A DNA stretch of 7,986 bases from an uncultured Caulobacteraceae bacterium (GTDB lineage: Bacteria > Pseudomonadota > Alphaproteobacteria > Caulobacterales > Caulobacteraceae). The stretch spans positions 1 through 7,986 of the forward strand of contig CALEOQ010000079.1 in the NCBI GenBank assembly GCA_937910255.1, read 5' to 3'. The notes under the pieces were generated by a model. That model worked only from the letters and a program-made list of their open reading frames with translations, had not been told where the DNA came from and made no database searches. The translations under genes were made by a program, and so were the position numbers. Below are positions 1 to 5,398 of the stretch, one piece after another (position 1 is the stretch's first letter; each line of letters opens with the position of its first letter).

Positions 1-2
1 GG

Positions 3-296
3 AAGTTCCCAGAGGCAACCGGATGTGGATGGCATGTGGAGAGCGAGCAGGGGTCAATGGGAGACAGGTGTGAGTGTGGATGGGATGGGAAGGAGGACGA
101 CCTCAACAGCCGCAGCCTGGCGGCCGCCACCACCCTGGATCTGCGGGCCGCGTGGCGCATGGGCGGCGACGCTGAGATCTACCTGGCTGCAGACAATCTG
201 CTGGACGCCGAGGTGGAGGCCCAGGTGGCGGGCGACGGCCTCCTGACCCTGGGCGCCCCTCGAGTGATCCGGGTCGGCTACAGCCTGCGCCGGTGA
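3..296 (+). CDS. TonB-dependent receptor, C-terminal end (partial, 5' part apparently frameshifted)
   Basis: This is the end of an outer-membrane TonB-dependent receptor, the energised beta-barrel that imports siderophores, vitamins, glycans or peptides. From about base 93 the frame reads EDDLNSRSL, LDLRAAWRM, EIYLAADNLLDAEVE and finally GAPRVIRVGYSLRR before the TGA at 294-296. An 'A(D/E)NLLD' segment followed by 'G.PR.....G...R' is the usual last pair of barrel strands, and the closing aromatic plus positive residues suit a barrel terminus. Upstream of base 93 the same frame stays open but gives receptor-unlike sequence rich in Gly, Cys and Glu. The expected strand pattern (RGQWETGVSV) lies instead in frame 1 at about 49-78. 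A net loss of one base (modulo 3) near 90 would join the two. The gene starts outside the window, so intact versus pseudogene cannot be settled here. The substrate is unknown. Confidence 0.75.
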   Translation, partial: KFPEATGCGWHVESEQGSMGDRCECGWDGKEDDLNSRSLAAATTLDLRAAWRMGGDAEIYLAADNLLDAEVEAQVAGDGLLTLGAPRVIRVGYSLRR

Positions 297-469
297 CGCG
301 GGCTTCTCGTCTCTTTGTTGAGCCTGTGGGCCAGACCGGCGATGCGGTCCGTCAGTGAGGGGAAGGCAAAGCAAAGCGCGGGCGCGCTAGGCCACCCCGC
401 ATGCCAATGATAGGATTTAACGCCCGTTTCGCCGCGGGCGATGAGTCCTATGTTTGGAAATCTGCGCCC
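297..469. other. Intergenic gap, receptor to amidohydrolase
   Basis: This 173-base gap lies between two same-strand genes. I find no tRNA, no convincing intrinsic terminator (no GC hairpin followed by a T run) and no clear -35/-10 pair. It holds a small near-palindrome at 375-388 (AGCGCG, two bases, CGCGCT) and a 6-bp inverted repeat at 421-426/435-440 (CGCCCG/CGGGCG). Both are weak in DNA this GC-rich. The reading frame of the amidohydrolase stays open back to an ATG at 401, so the last 69 bases could be coding if that start is used. Confidence 0.4.
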
Positions 470-1894
470 ATGCCGCGTATCTACTCAGCCGTCCTTGCGC
501 TCGCCGCCCTCATGTTAAGCGGTGTCCTGACGGGACAGGCCCAGGCTCAATCCATAGTCATCTCGGGTGTAGAAATACTCGAATTCGACGGGGTGGACGT
601 GGCGCGTCGCGCCGACGGGACGGTCTGGATCGATGGCGACCGCATCGTGGCGGCGGCGGCGGCCGATGGCGAACCGCCCCAAACCGTGATCGATGGCCGC
701 GGGCTCTATCTGATGCGCGGCCTGACCGACATGCATGTGCACCTGTGGGACCAGGTGGAGCTCGGCGCCTATCTGGCCCATGGCGTCACCCAGATCCGAA
801 ACCTCTCGGGCATGCCGTTCCACCTGCGCCTCGCCCAGGAGATCGAGTCCGGGGCGGTGGTCGGCCCACGGCTCGTCACCTCCGGTCCGATTCTCAACAG
901 CGCGGGCGCGAACTTTCAGATCATCCACGAACGGGTGGAGACCGCAGACGAGGCGCGCGCGGCCGTGCGTCGCCAGCATGCGGCCGGATTTCGCACCCTC
1001 AAGGTCTATTCGAACCTCTCACGAGAGGCCTATGAGGCGATCCGCGACGAGTCCCGTGACCTGGGCATGGGTATGATGGGCCATTCGCCCGAGGGCCGGC
1101 GCGGCCCTGGCGTCCCTGCCCACGCCCCGTTCGACATCGCTTTTGAGGAACTGCTGGACGACGGCTTCGTCACGTTCGAGCACGTCGAGACCATCGCCTG
1201 GCATGGGCTGAGCGGTCGCCGAGACCTGGAGGCCATGAGGGGGCTGGCGGCGCGGCTGGCGGCGTCAAAGGCTGTGGTCGATCCGACCCTGGTCGCCTTC
1301 TACAATTTGCTGCGGGTCGCCGAGACGAAGGGTGAATTCGTCAATGGGCCCGACATGCAGTTGCTCAATCCCCTGGTCGTCGCCCAGGAGGCGCCGAACT
1401 ATGCCCGTTGGGCGGCCGAGGACGTTGAGGCGGCCCGCGCGGACTTCGCCTTCTACCAGGCCGCCACCGCCGCGCTGCACGAGGCCGGCGTCCGCCTGGT
1501 CGCCGGCAGCGACTCCGGCATCTTCGCCAATGCGCCGGGTGTCTCCCTGATCGATGAGCTGGACCTGATGATCTCGGCCGGACTGACGCCGGCCCAGGCC
1601 CTGGGCGCGGCCACGGCAAACGCGGCGCTGACGCTTGAGGCCGACGACAGCGGCGGTCTGGTTCGGCCGGGGATGCGGGCCGACCTCATCCTGCTCGATG
1701 CAGACCCGACAAAGGACATCGGCGCCCTGCGCCGCCCCGTGGCGGTGATCGCCGCGGGCAGGCTTCAGGATCGTGAGGCGCTCGATGCGATGCTTGGCGC
1801 CGCACGCGCACCTGACATGACTCGGACGATCACCAATCTGACCGAGGGCCTGACGGCTCAGGGGGTGGATCCGTCAGCGGTGCTGGCCCCCTGA
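470..1894 (+). CDS. Exported metal-dependent amidohydrolase (imidazolonepropionase / Xaa-Pro dipeptidase-like)
   Basis: This is a 474-residue hydrolase of the amidohydrolase superfamily, which uses metal-activated water to cut amide or related bonds. Residues 1-26 form a Sec signal peptide ending in AQA, so the mature enzyme should be periplasmic or secreted. The metal-site set is complete: H89-V-H91 after GLTDM, a candidate bridging lysine K178 (TLKVYS), H205 (GHSPE), H238 (FEHVE) and D348 (AGSDSG). The C-terminal beta-sandwich closes with GMRADLILLDADP and VAVIAAGR at residues 401-431. This arrangement matches the subgroup with imidazolonepropionase-like proteins and bacterial Xaa-Pro or Xaa-Arg dipeptidases; the exact substrate is not visible. 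I chose the ATG at 470 because it puts the signal peptide at the N-terminus. An ATG at 401 would add 23 residues before it, and neither start has a strong Shine-Dalgarno. About 45 extra residues follow the domain. The preceding receptor gene suggests imported or surface-cleaved peptides. Confidence 0.88.
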   Translation: MPRIYSAVLALAALMLSGVLTGQAQAQSIVISGVEILEFDGVDVARRADGTVWIDGDRIVAAAAADGEPPQTVIDGRGLYLMRGLTDMHVHLWDQVELGAYLAHGVTQIRNLSGMPFHLRLAQEIESGAVVGPRLVTSGPILNSAGANFQIIHERVETADEARAAVRRQHAAGFRTLKVYSNLSREAYEAIRDESRDLGMGMMGHSPEGRRGPGVPAHAPFDIAFEELLDDGFVTFEHVETIAWHGLSGRRDLEAMRGLAARLAASKAVVDPTLVAFYNLLRVAETKGEFVNGPDMQLLNPLVVAQEAPNYARWAAEDVEAARADFAFYQAATAALHEAGVRLVAGSDSGIFANAPGVSLIDELDLMISAGLTPAQALGAATANAALTLEADDSGGLVRPGMRADLILLDADPTKDIGALRRPVAVIAAGRLQDREALDAMLGAARAPDMTRTITNLTEGLTAQGVDPSAVLAP

Positions 1895-1902
1895 AACCGG
1901 CG

Positions 1903-1921
1903 CGTCTGAGCCGCTCGGACG
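1903..1921. terminator. Candidate hairpin between convergent genes
   Basis: Bases 1903-1910 (CGTCTGAG) pair with 1914-1921 (CTCGGACG) to give an 8-bp stem with one T-G wobble and a CCG loop. It sits in the 38-base gap where the amidohydrolase (+) and the GST (-) end tail-to-tail, which is where a shared terminator is expected. No T run follows on either strand, so it is not a classical intrinsic terminator. A 10-bp palindrome at 1916-1925 overlaps it. Confidence 0.35.
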
Positions 1922-1932
1922 TCCGCCTAGCC

Positions 1933-2655
1933 CTAGGTGGACCCGCCTTCCGCGGCGGCCATGTCGGCGGCGGCCTTGGCCATCATCTTCTGGAACACGC
2001 CGCTGCGGATCAGTTCGCGCCGTTCCTCCAGCCCCCGGTGCAGCTCTTCCAGCACCTTGGCGGCGGGCGCCTGTTGCTGGATGGCGGCCCAGTAGGCGGC
2101 GACCTTCGGTGTGGAGGGGACGGGATTGTCCATGCCCACCGACGGCAGGACGTTCTCCACCAGGAAGAGCCCCGGCACGATGGCGCAGTCGGCCAGGGTC
2201 AGGCGGCCTGAGCAGGCGAAGCCGTCTTCGCCGATCAACTTGTCCAGGGCCTTGATGTTGCGCACCACCTGGCCGCCCAGCAGATCGACAATCCCCTGGT
2301 TGCGGGTGTCAGCCCGCGACTGGGGCGAGAGCATGAACATGTTGTTCATGATGTAGATGTCGCCGATGCGGGCCAGGGTGCGGATCTGGGCGGTCTCCCG
2401 CGGGGTGGCCCCCAGCATCGAGGGCTCAGGATAGCGTTCCTCAAGATACTCGGCGATGACCTCGGACTCCGCCATGGGCTCGCCATCGCCCTCCAGCACC
2501 GGGATGCGGCCGATGGGATAGTCTTTGCGGAACTGCGGCGTGCCGAAGGTGGCCGGCCGCGCGATCTCGATGTCGGTGATGCCCTTGGCGTAGATCTGCA
2601 TCCGGACCCGCGCGGAATAGGGGCTCAGGTCTCCGGAATAGAGCGTCAGCGACAT
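1933..2655 (-). CDS. Glutathione S-transferase family protein
   Basis: This is a 240-residue cytosolic GST-fold protein, likely using glutathione for conjugation, isomerisation or peroxide reduction. The N-terminal thioredoxin-like domain (about residues 2-78) opens with LTLYSGDLSPYSARVRM, where the serines at 11 and 14 sit at the usual catalytic position. It also has the cis-proline segment GRIPVLE (49-55) and the glutathione-binding E63-S64 pair in MAESEVIAEYLEE. The all-helical C-terminal domain (about 85-215) has the conserved folding motif GRLTLADCAIVP (150-161). Length fits the family. The frame stays open 39 residues further upstream, but I chose the ATG at 2653-2655 because the fold starts there and a Shine-Dalgarno-like AGGGAGA lies at 2661-2667. 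The charged tail after residue 205 is longer than in many members. It lies 76 bases downstream of topoisomerase IB on the same strand, so the two may share a transcript. The physiological substrate is unknown. Confidence 0.88.
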   Translation of the reverse strand: MSLTLYSGDLSPYSARVRMQIYAKGITDIEIARPATFGTPQFRKDYPIGRIPVLEGDGEPMAESEVIAEYLEERYPEPSMLGATPRETAQIRTLARIGDIYIMNNMFMLSPQSRADTRNQGIVDLLGGQVVRNIKALDKLIGEDGFACSGRLTLADCAIVPGLFLVENVLPSVGMDNPVPSTPKVAAYWAAIQQQAPAAKVLEELHRGLEERRELIRSGVFQKMMAKAAADMAAAEGGST

Positions 2656-2731
2656 GGTGGTCTCCCTGGGGGCCGCTCCGAAATCCGGCGGCCGGCTTTT
2701 GACCCATCCTGCCGGACGTCGCGGCGGCTTG

Positions 2732-3805
2732 TCACGGACTCTTGGCGCCCTTCCGTCCCTTGGGCGTCTCATCCTCGGGCTTCACCTGGGCCGCCCGCTC
2801 CAGAAAGCGGATGACCGAGAGCTCGAAGGCCCTGGGCGTCGCGGCTGCCCTGAGCGGCAGTTCGCCCCCCTCATAGGCCGCCAGCACCAGCGGATGGATA
2901 TAGGCCCGGCGGCAGACGGCCGGGGTGTTGCCCAACAGGCCGGCCACGGCCTTGATGCAGGTGTTCAGGTTGCGCTTGGTCTCGGTCTTGGTTCCACAAC
3001 CGCCGTGTTCCACCAGGGCGCGGGCGGCCGAGACGGTGGCCGCCCAGGTGCGGAAGTCCTTCGCGCTCACCTCCAGGCCCGTGGCCTCGCGGATGTAGGC
3101 GTTCACGTCGGAGGATTCGACGGCGTGGCGTTCGCCGTCCGCGTCCAGGTACTGGAACAGCCGCTGGCCGGGCAGGTCCTGGCAGGACTTGACCACGCGG
3201 GCCAGGCGGCGGTCCTGAAAGGCCGTCTCGTGCTGTTTGCCGGACTTGCCGCGGAAGGCGAAGGTGACGCCTCGGGTGCTGATCTTCGCATGCCTGTCGC
3301 GAAGGGTGGTGAGGCCGAAACTCTTGTTGGTGCGGGCATATTCGTCGTTGCCGACCCGGATCAGCGTCACCTCCAGCAGCCGGATGACGGCGGCCAACAC
3401 CTTTTCCCGCGGCAGGCCGCGGCGGGCGAGGTCGGCCTCCACCTGCTTGCGCAGGCGCGGCAGGGTGCGGCCGAAGGCGGCCACCCGCTCGAACTTGGCC
3501 AGGTCGCGGGTTTCACGCCAGCGGTCGTGATAGCGATACTGCCGCCGGCCCCTCTGGTCGCGGCCGGTGGCCTGGATATGGCCGCGGGGGCTCGCGCAGA
3601 TCCACACATCGGTCCAGGCCGGAGGGATCACCAGGGCCTGGATGCGGGCCAGGGTGGTCTCGTCCTTCACCGGCGCGCCCTTGGCGTCCAGATAGGAAAA
3701 GCCACCCTCTCCACGGCGCCGGGAGATGCCAGGATCGTCCGGATTGACATAGGTCAGGCCAGCGGCGCGGGTTTCGGACTTGAGTTCGGCGATGTCGCGC
3801 GGCAT
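2732..3805 (-). CDS. DNA topoisomerase IB (poxvirus type)
   Basis: This 357-residue type IB topoisomerase relaxes positive and negative supercoils by nicking one strand through a 3'-phosphotyrosine, without ATP. The N-terminal DNA-binding domain (about residues 15-100) includes GLTYVNPDDPGISRRR and IQALVIPPAW. The catalytic domain holds the expected set: R150 (LIRVGNDEYA), K187 (FAFRGKSGK), R252 (KDFRTWAAT), N293 (LLGNTPAVCRR) and the nucleophile Y302 (RAYIHP). Poxvirus enzymes carry His where this has N293; Asn at that site is, from memory, also seen in the Deinococcus enzyme, so I do not read it as loss of function. The C-terminus ends in a basic tail (GRKGAKSP) that may aid DNA binding. 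The ATG at 3803-3805 is preceded by TGAGGA at 3815-3820, nine bases away. It is divergent from rlmJ and upstream of the GST gene. Bacterial copies are accessory to TopA and gyrase; the cellular role here is not evident. Confidence 0.95.
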   Translation of the reverse strand: MPRDIAELKSETRAAGLTYVNPDDPGISRRRGEGGFSYLDAKGAPVKDETTLARIQALVIPPAWTDVWICASPRGHIQATGRDQRGRRQYRYHDRWRETRDLAKFERVAAFGRTLPRLRKQVEADLARRGLPREKVLAAVIRLLEVTLIRVGNDEYARTNKSFGLTTLRDRHAKISTRGVTFAFRGKSGKQHETAFQDRRLARVVKSCQDLPGQRLFQYLDADGERHAVESSDVNAYIREATGLEVSAKDFRTWAATVSAARALVEHGGCGTKTETKRNLNTCIKAVAGLLGNTPAVCRRAYIHPLVLAAYEGGELPLRAAATPRAFELSVIRFLERAAQVKPEDETPKGRKGAKSP

Positions 3806-3814
3806 GCGGCGGAT

Positions 3815-3820
3815 TCCTCA
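3815..3820 (-). promoter_or_regulatory. Ribosome binding site of topoisomerase IB
   Basis: On the minus strand TGAGGA lies nine bases before the ATG of the topoisomerase gene. It is the clearest Shine-Dalgarno in the window and fixes that start. Confidence 0.6.
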
Positions 3821-3823
3821 CAG

Positions 3824-3837
3824 GCCGGGCGCCCGGC
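3824..3837. repeat. 14-bp perfect palindrome in divergent gap
   Basis: GCCGGGC (3824-3830) is followed directly by its reverse complement GCCCGGC (3831-3837). It lies 18 bases upstream of the topoisomerase IB start and overlaps its likely 5' leader. It could be a dimeric-protein operator or simply a GC-rich chance palindrome. Confidence 0.35.
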
Positions 3838-3854
3838 GCGGCGAGCAACGTGGT

Positions 3855-3873
3855 AGGAACCACGCCGGTTCCT
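3855..3873. repeat. 7-bp inverted repeat with 5-base spacer in divergent gap
   Basis: AGGAACC (3855-3861) and GGTTCCT (3867-3873) are perfect inverted repeats around ACGCC. An overlapping smaller hairpin, GTGGT-AGGA-ACCAC (3850-3863), shares bases with it, so the two folds exclude each other. It lies 21 bases before the probable rlmJ TTG start, where a leader structure or an operator for either divergent gene is plausible. There is no direct evidence of function. Confidence 0.35.
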
Positions 3874-3894
3874 CCTTCCCTTCGCCGGTGCGCC

Positions 3895-4722
3895 TTGAAC
3901 TATCGCCACGCCTTCCACGCCGGAAACTTCGCCGATCTGGTCAAGCATGCCGCCCTGCTGCAATGGCTGACCGTATTGCAGACCGACGCCGGCCCGCTGC
4001 GGATCATCGACACCCATGCCGGGTCTGGCCTCTACGACCTGCGCGGTCCACAGGCCCAGCGCTCGGGCGAGGCCCAGGCGGGCGTCATGCGGATGATGGG
4101 GGCGAGCGACCTTCCCCTCGCGCTCGATGGTCTGGCCCAGGCCGTCACAGCGGCCAATGACGGCTCAGCCGAGCCCTGGCTCTACCCCGGCTCGCCCTGG
4201 CTGATCGCCCGAGCCCTGCGGCCCGGCGACACCTATGTCGCGTGCGAGATGCAGCCACAGGAGCATGCGCGGCTCACGGAAATTGTGGGCGACAGGCCGG
4301 GCGTCAGCACCTTGTGCGGCGATGGCTTCGCCCAGGCCGCAACCGCGCTGCGTCCCAAGGGCCGCGATCTGGTGCTGATCGATCCGCCCTTTGAGAAGGC
4401 CGATGACTACGACCGGATCGCCGTCCTGGCGAGCGAGGCCCTGGCCCAGGCGCCCCAGACCCGCTTCCTGATCTGGCTGCCGCTGAAGGACCTGGAGACC
4501 TTCGACGCCTTCCTGCGCGACCTGGAGGACGCCTGCGAGCCGGCCCCCATGCTGGTCGTCGAGGCCAGGATGCGGCCGCTGGGCGACCCGATGAAGATGA
4601 ACGGCTGCGCCCTGGTTCTGATCAATGCGCCCGGCGGCCTGGAGCCGCAGCTTCAGGCGGCCGCCGACTGGGTCACCGCAGGGGAAGCCGGCGGTCAGGC
4701 CCGGGTCTGGTCCCTCGGCTGA
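3895..4722 (+). CDS. rlmJ: 23S rRNA (adenine(2030)-N(6))-methyltransferase RlmJ
   Basis: This is a 275-residue cytosolic SAM-dependent enzyme that methylates N6 of A2030 (E. coli numbering) in 23S rRNA. The N-terminus LNYRHAFHAGNFADLVKH is the RlmJ signature; the Y3, H5 and K17 positions match Y4, H6 and K18 of the E. coli protein. A Rossmann SAM loop follows (RIIDTHAGSGLYDL, 36-49), and the N6-adenine catalytic motif D163-PPF is seen in LVLIDPPFEK. Length matches the E. coli protein (280). The motif begins at the TTG at 3895, so I take that as the start. The only longer option is the GTG at 3850, adding 15 residues that are not family-like. No good Shine-Dalgarno precedes the TTG, which leaves the start uncertain. 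It is divergent from topoisomerase IB and 28 bases ahead of the sugar transferase gene. Confidence 0.93.
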   Translation: MNYRHAFHAGNFADLVKHAALLQWLTVLQTDAGPLRIIDTHAGSGLYDLRGPQAQRSGEAQAGVMRMMGASDLPLALDGLAQAVTAANDGSAEPWLYPGSPWLIARALRPGDTYVACEMQPQEHARLTEIVGDRPGVSTLCGDGFAQAATALRPKGRDLVLIDPPFEKADDYDRIAVLASEALAQAPQTRFLIWLPLKDLETFDAFLRDLEDACEPAPMLVVEARMRPLGDPMKMNGCALVLINAPGGLEPQLQAAADWVTAGEAGGQARVWSLG

Positions 4723-4750
4723 GGCCTGGAATCGGCGGGGCGGCGGGCCT

Positions 4751-5344
4751 ATGGGTCAGTCTCGGGTCACGGGGGACGGGTTGATCAAGCGGCTCTTCGA
4801 CATGGTAGCGGCGCTGGCCGGGCTGATGGTCCTGTGGCCGGTGTTGCTGATGATCGCCGTCGCGGTGCGGCTGGATTCGCCGGGTCCGGCGATCCACTGG
4901 TCGCGGCGGGTGGGTCGCGACAACCAGATCTTCCTGATGCCCAAGTTTCGCAGCATGCGGATCGATACGCCCGATGTCGCGACGCACCTGCTGGACGACC
5001 CGCAGCAGTGGATCACGCCGCTCGGCCGCATGCTCCGGCGGACCAGCCTGGACGAGTTCCCCCAGCTCTGGAGCGTGCTGGTCGGCCAGATGAGCCTGGT
5101 GGGGCCGCGCCCGGCCCTGTTCAACCAGGACGACCTGGTGGCCCTGCGCACCGAGGTCGGCGTGCATCGTCTACGCCCCGGCGTCACGGGATGGGCGCAG
5201 ATCAATGGCCGCGACGACCTGCCCATCGCTGAAAAGGTGCGGTTCGACGCCGACTACATGGCCCGGCAAAACCTGGTCCTCGACATCCGGATCATCCTGA
5301 TCACCCTTCGCGCAGCGGTTGCGGCGAAGGGGGTTTCGCACTGA
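4751..5344 (+). CDS. Membrane sugar-1-phosphate transferase (PglC / WcaJ C-domain type)
   Basis: This 197-residue minimal polyprenyl-phosphate phosphoglycosyl transferase moves a sugar-1-phosphate from a nucleotide sugar onto a membrane polyprenol phosphate, the first step of exopolysaccharide, O-antigen or glycoprotein glycan synthesis. One N-terminal hydrophobic segment (about 17-40) is kinked by P30 and preceded by KRLFD, as in the re-entrant helix of PglC. Next come DSPGPAIHWSRRVGRDNQIF, MPKFRSM (63-69), the catalytic D101-E102 pair in TSLDEFPQLW, MSLVGPRPALF (114-124) and LRPGVTGWAQINGR (141-154). The family's N-terminal multispan domain (as in WbaP or WcaJ) is absent. I used the ATG at 4751; a TTG at 4781, right after GGGGGACGGG and just before IKRLFD, is a real alternative. 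It follows rlmJ by 28 bases. No other glycan gene is in view, so the sugar and final product are unknown. Confidence 0.92.
   Translation: MGQSRVTGDGLIKRLFDMVAALAGLMVLWPVLLMIAVAVRLDSPGPAIHWSRRVGRDNQIFLMPKFRSMRIDTPDVATHLLDDPQQWITPLGRMLRRTSLDEFPQLWSVLVGQMSLVGPRPALFNQDDLVALRTEVGVHRLRPGVTGWAQINGRDDLPIAEKVRFDADYMARQNLVLDIRIILITLRAAVAAKGVSH
5304..5331 (+). repeat. 8-bp inverted repeat at the 3' end of the sugar transferase gene
   Basis: CCCTTCGC (5304-5311) pairs perfectly with GCGAAGGG (5324-5331) around a 12-base loop. The downstream arm can instead pair GCGAA (5324-5328) with TTCGC (5335-5339), so two exclusive folds exist. It lies inside the coding region and has no strong T run after it. It could weaken read-through into the AsmA-family gene or be chance. 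Confidence 0.25.
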
Positions 5345-5398
5345 GGGGAGACCGAAGGGGATCTGGTGCGTTGTTGCTGACGCCTCTGTAGCCTCCCC

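Noticed and set aside
454..1035. A 193-codon open frame overlapping the amidohydrolase in another frame
   Set aside because: The translation is Arg/Pro-rich, has no domain, and lies inside the true gene.
2671..2700. A GGCCGC/GCGGCC inverted repeat followed by TTTT on the plus strand, resembling an intrinsic terminator
   Set aside because: No plus-strand gene ends here. On the minus strand, where the genes run, the T run is on the wrong side.
2654..3856. A 400-codon open frame on the plus strand opposite topoisomerase IB
   Set aside because: The opposite strand encodes a complete topoisomerase IB with all catalytic residues. The plus-strand product is low-complexity Gly/Ala/Arg sequence.
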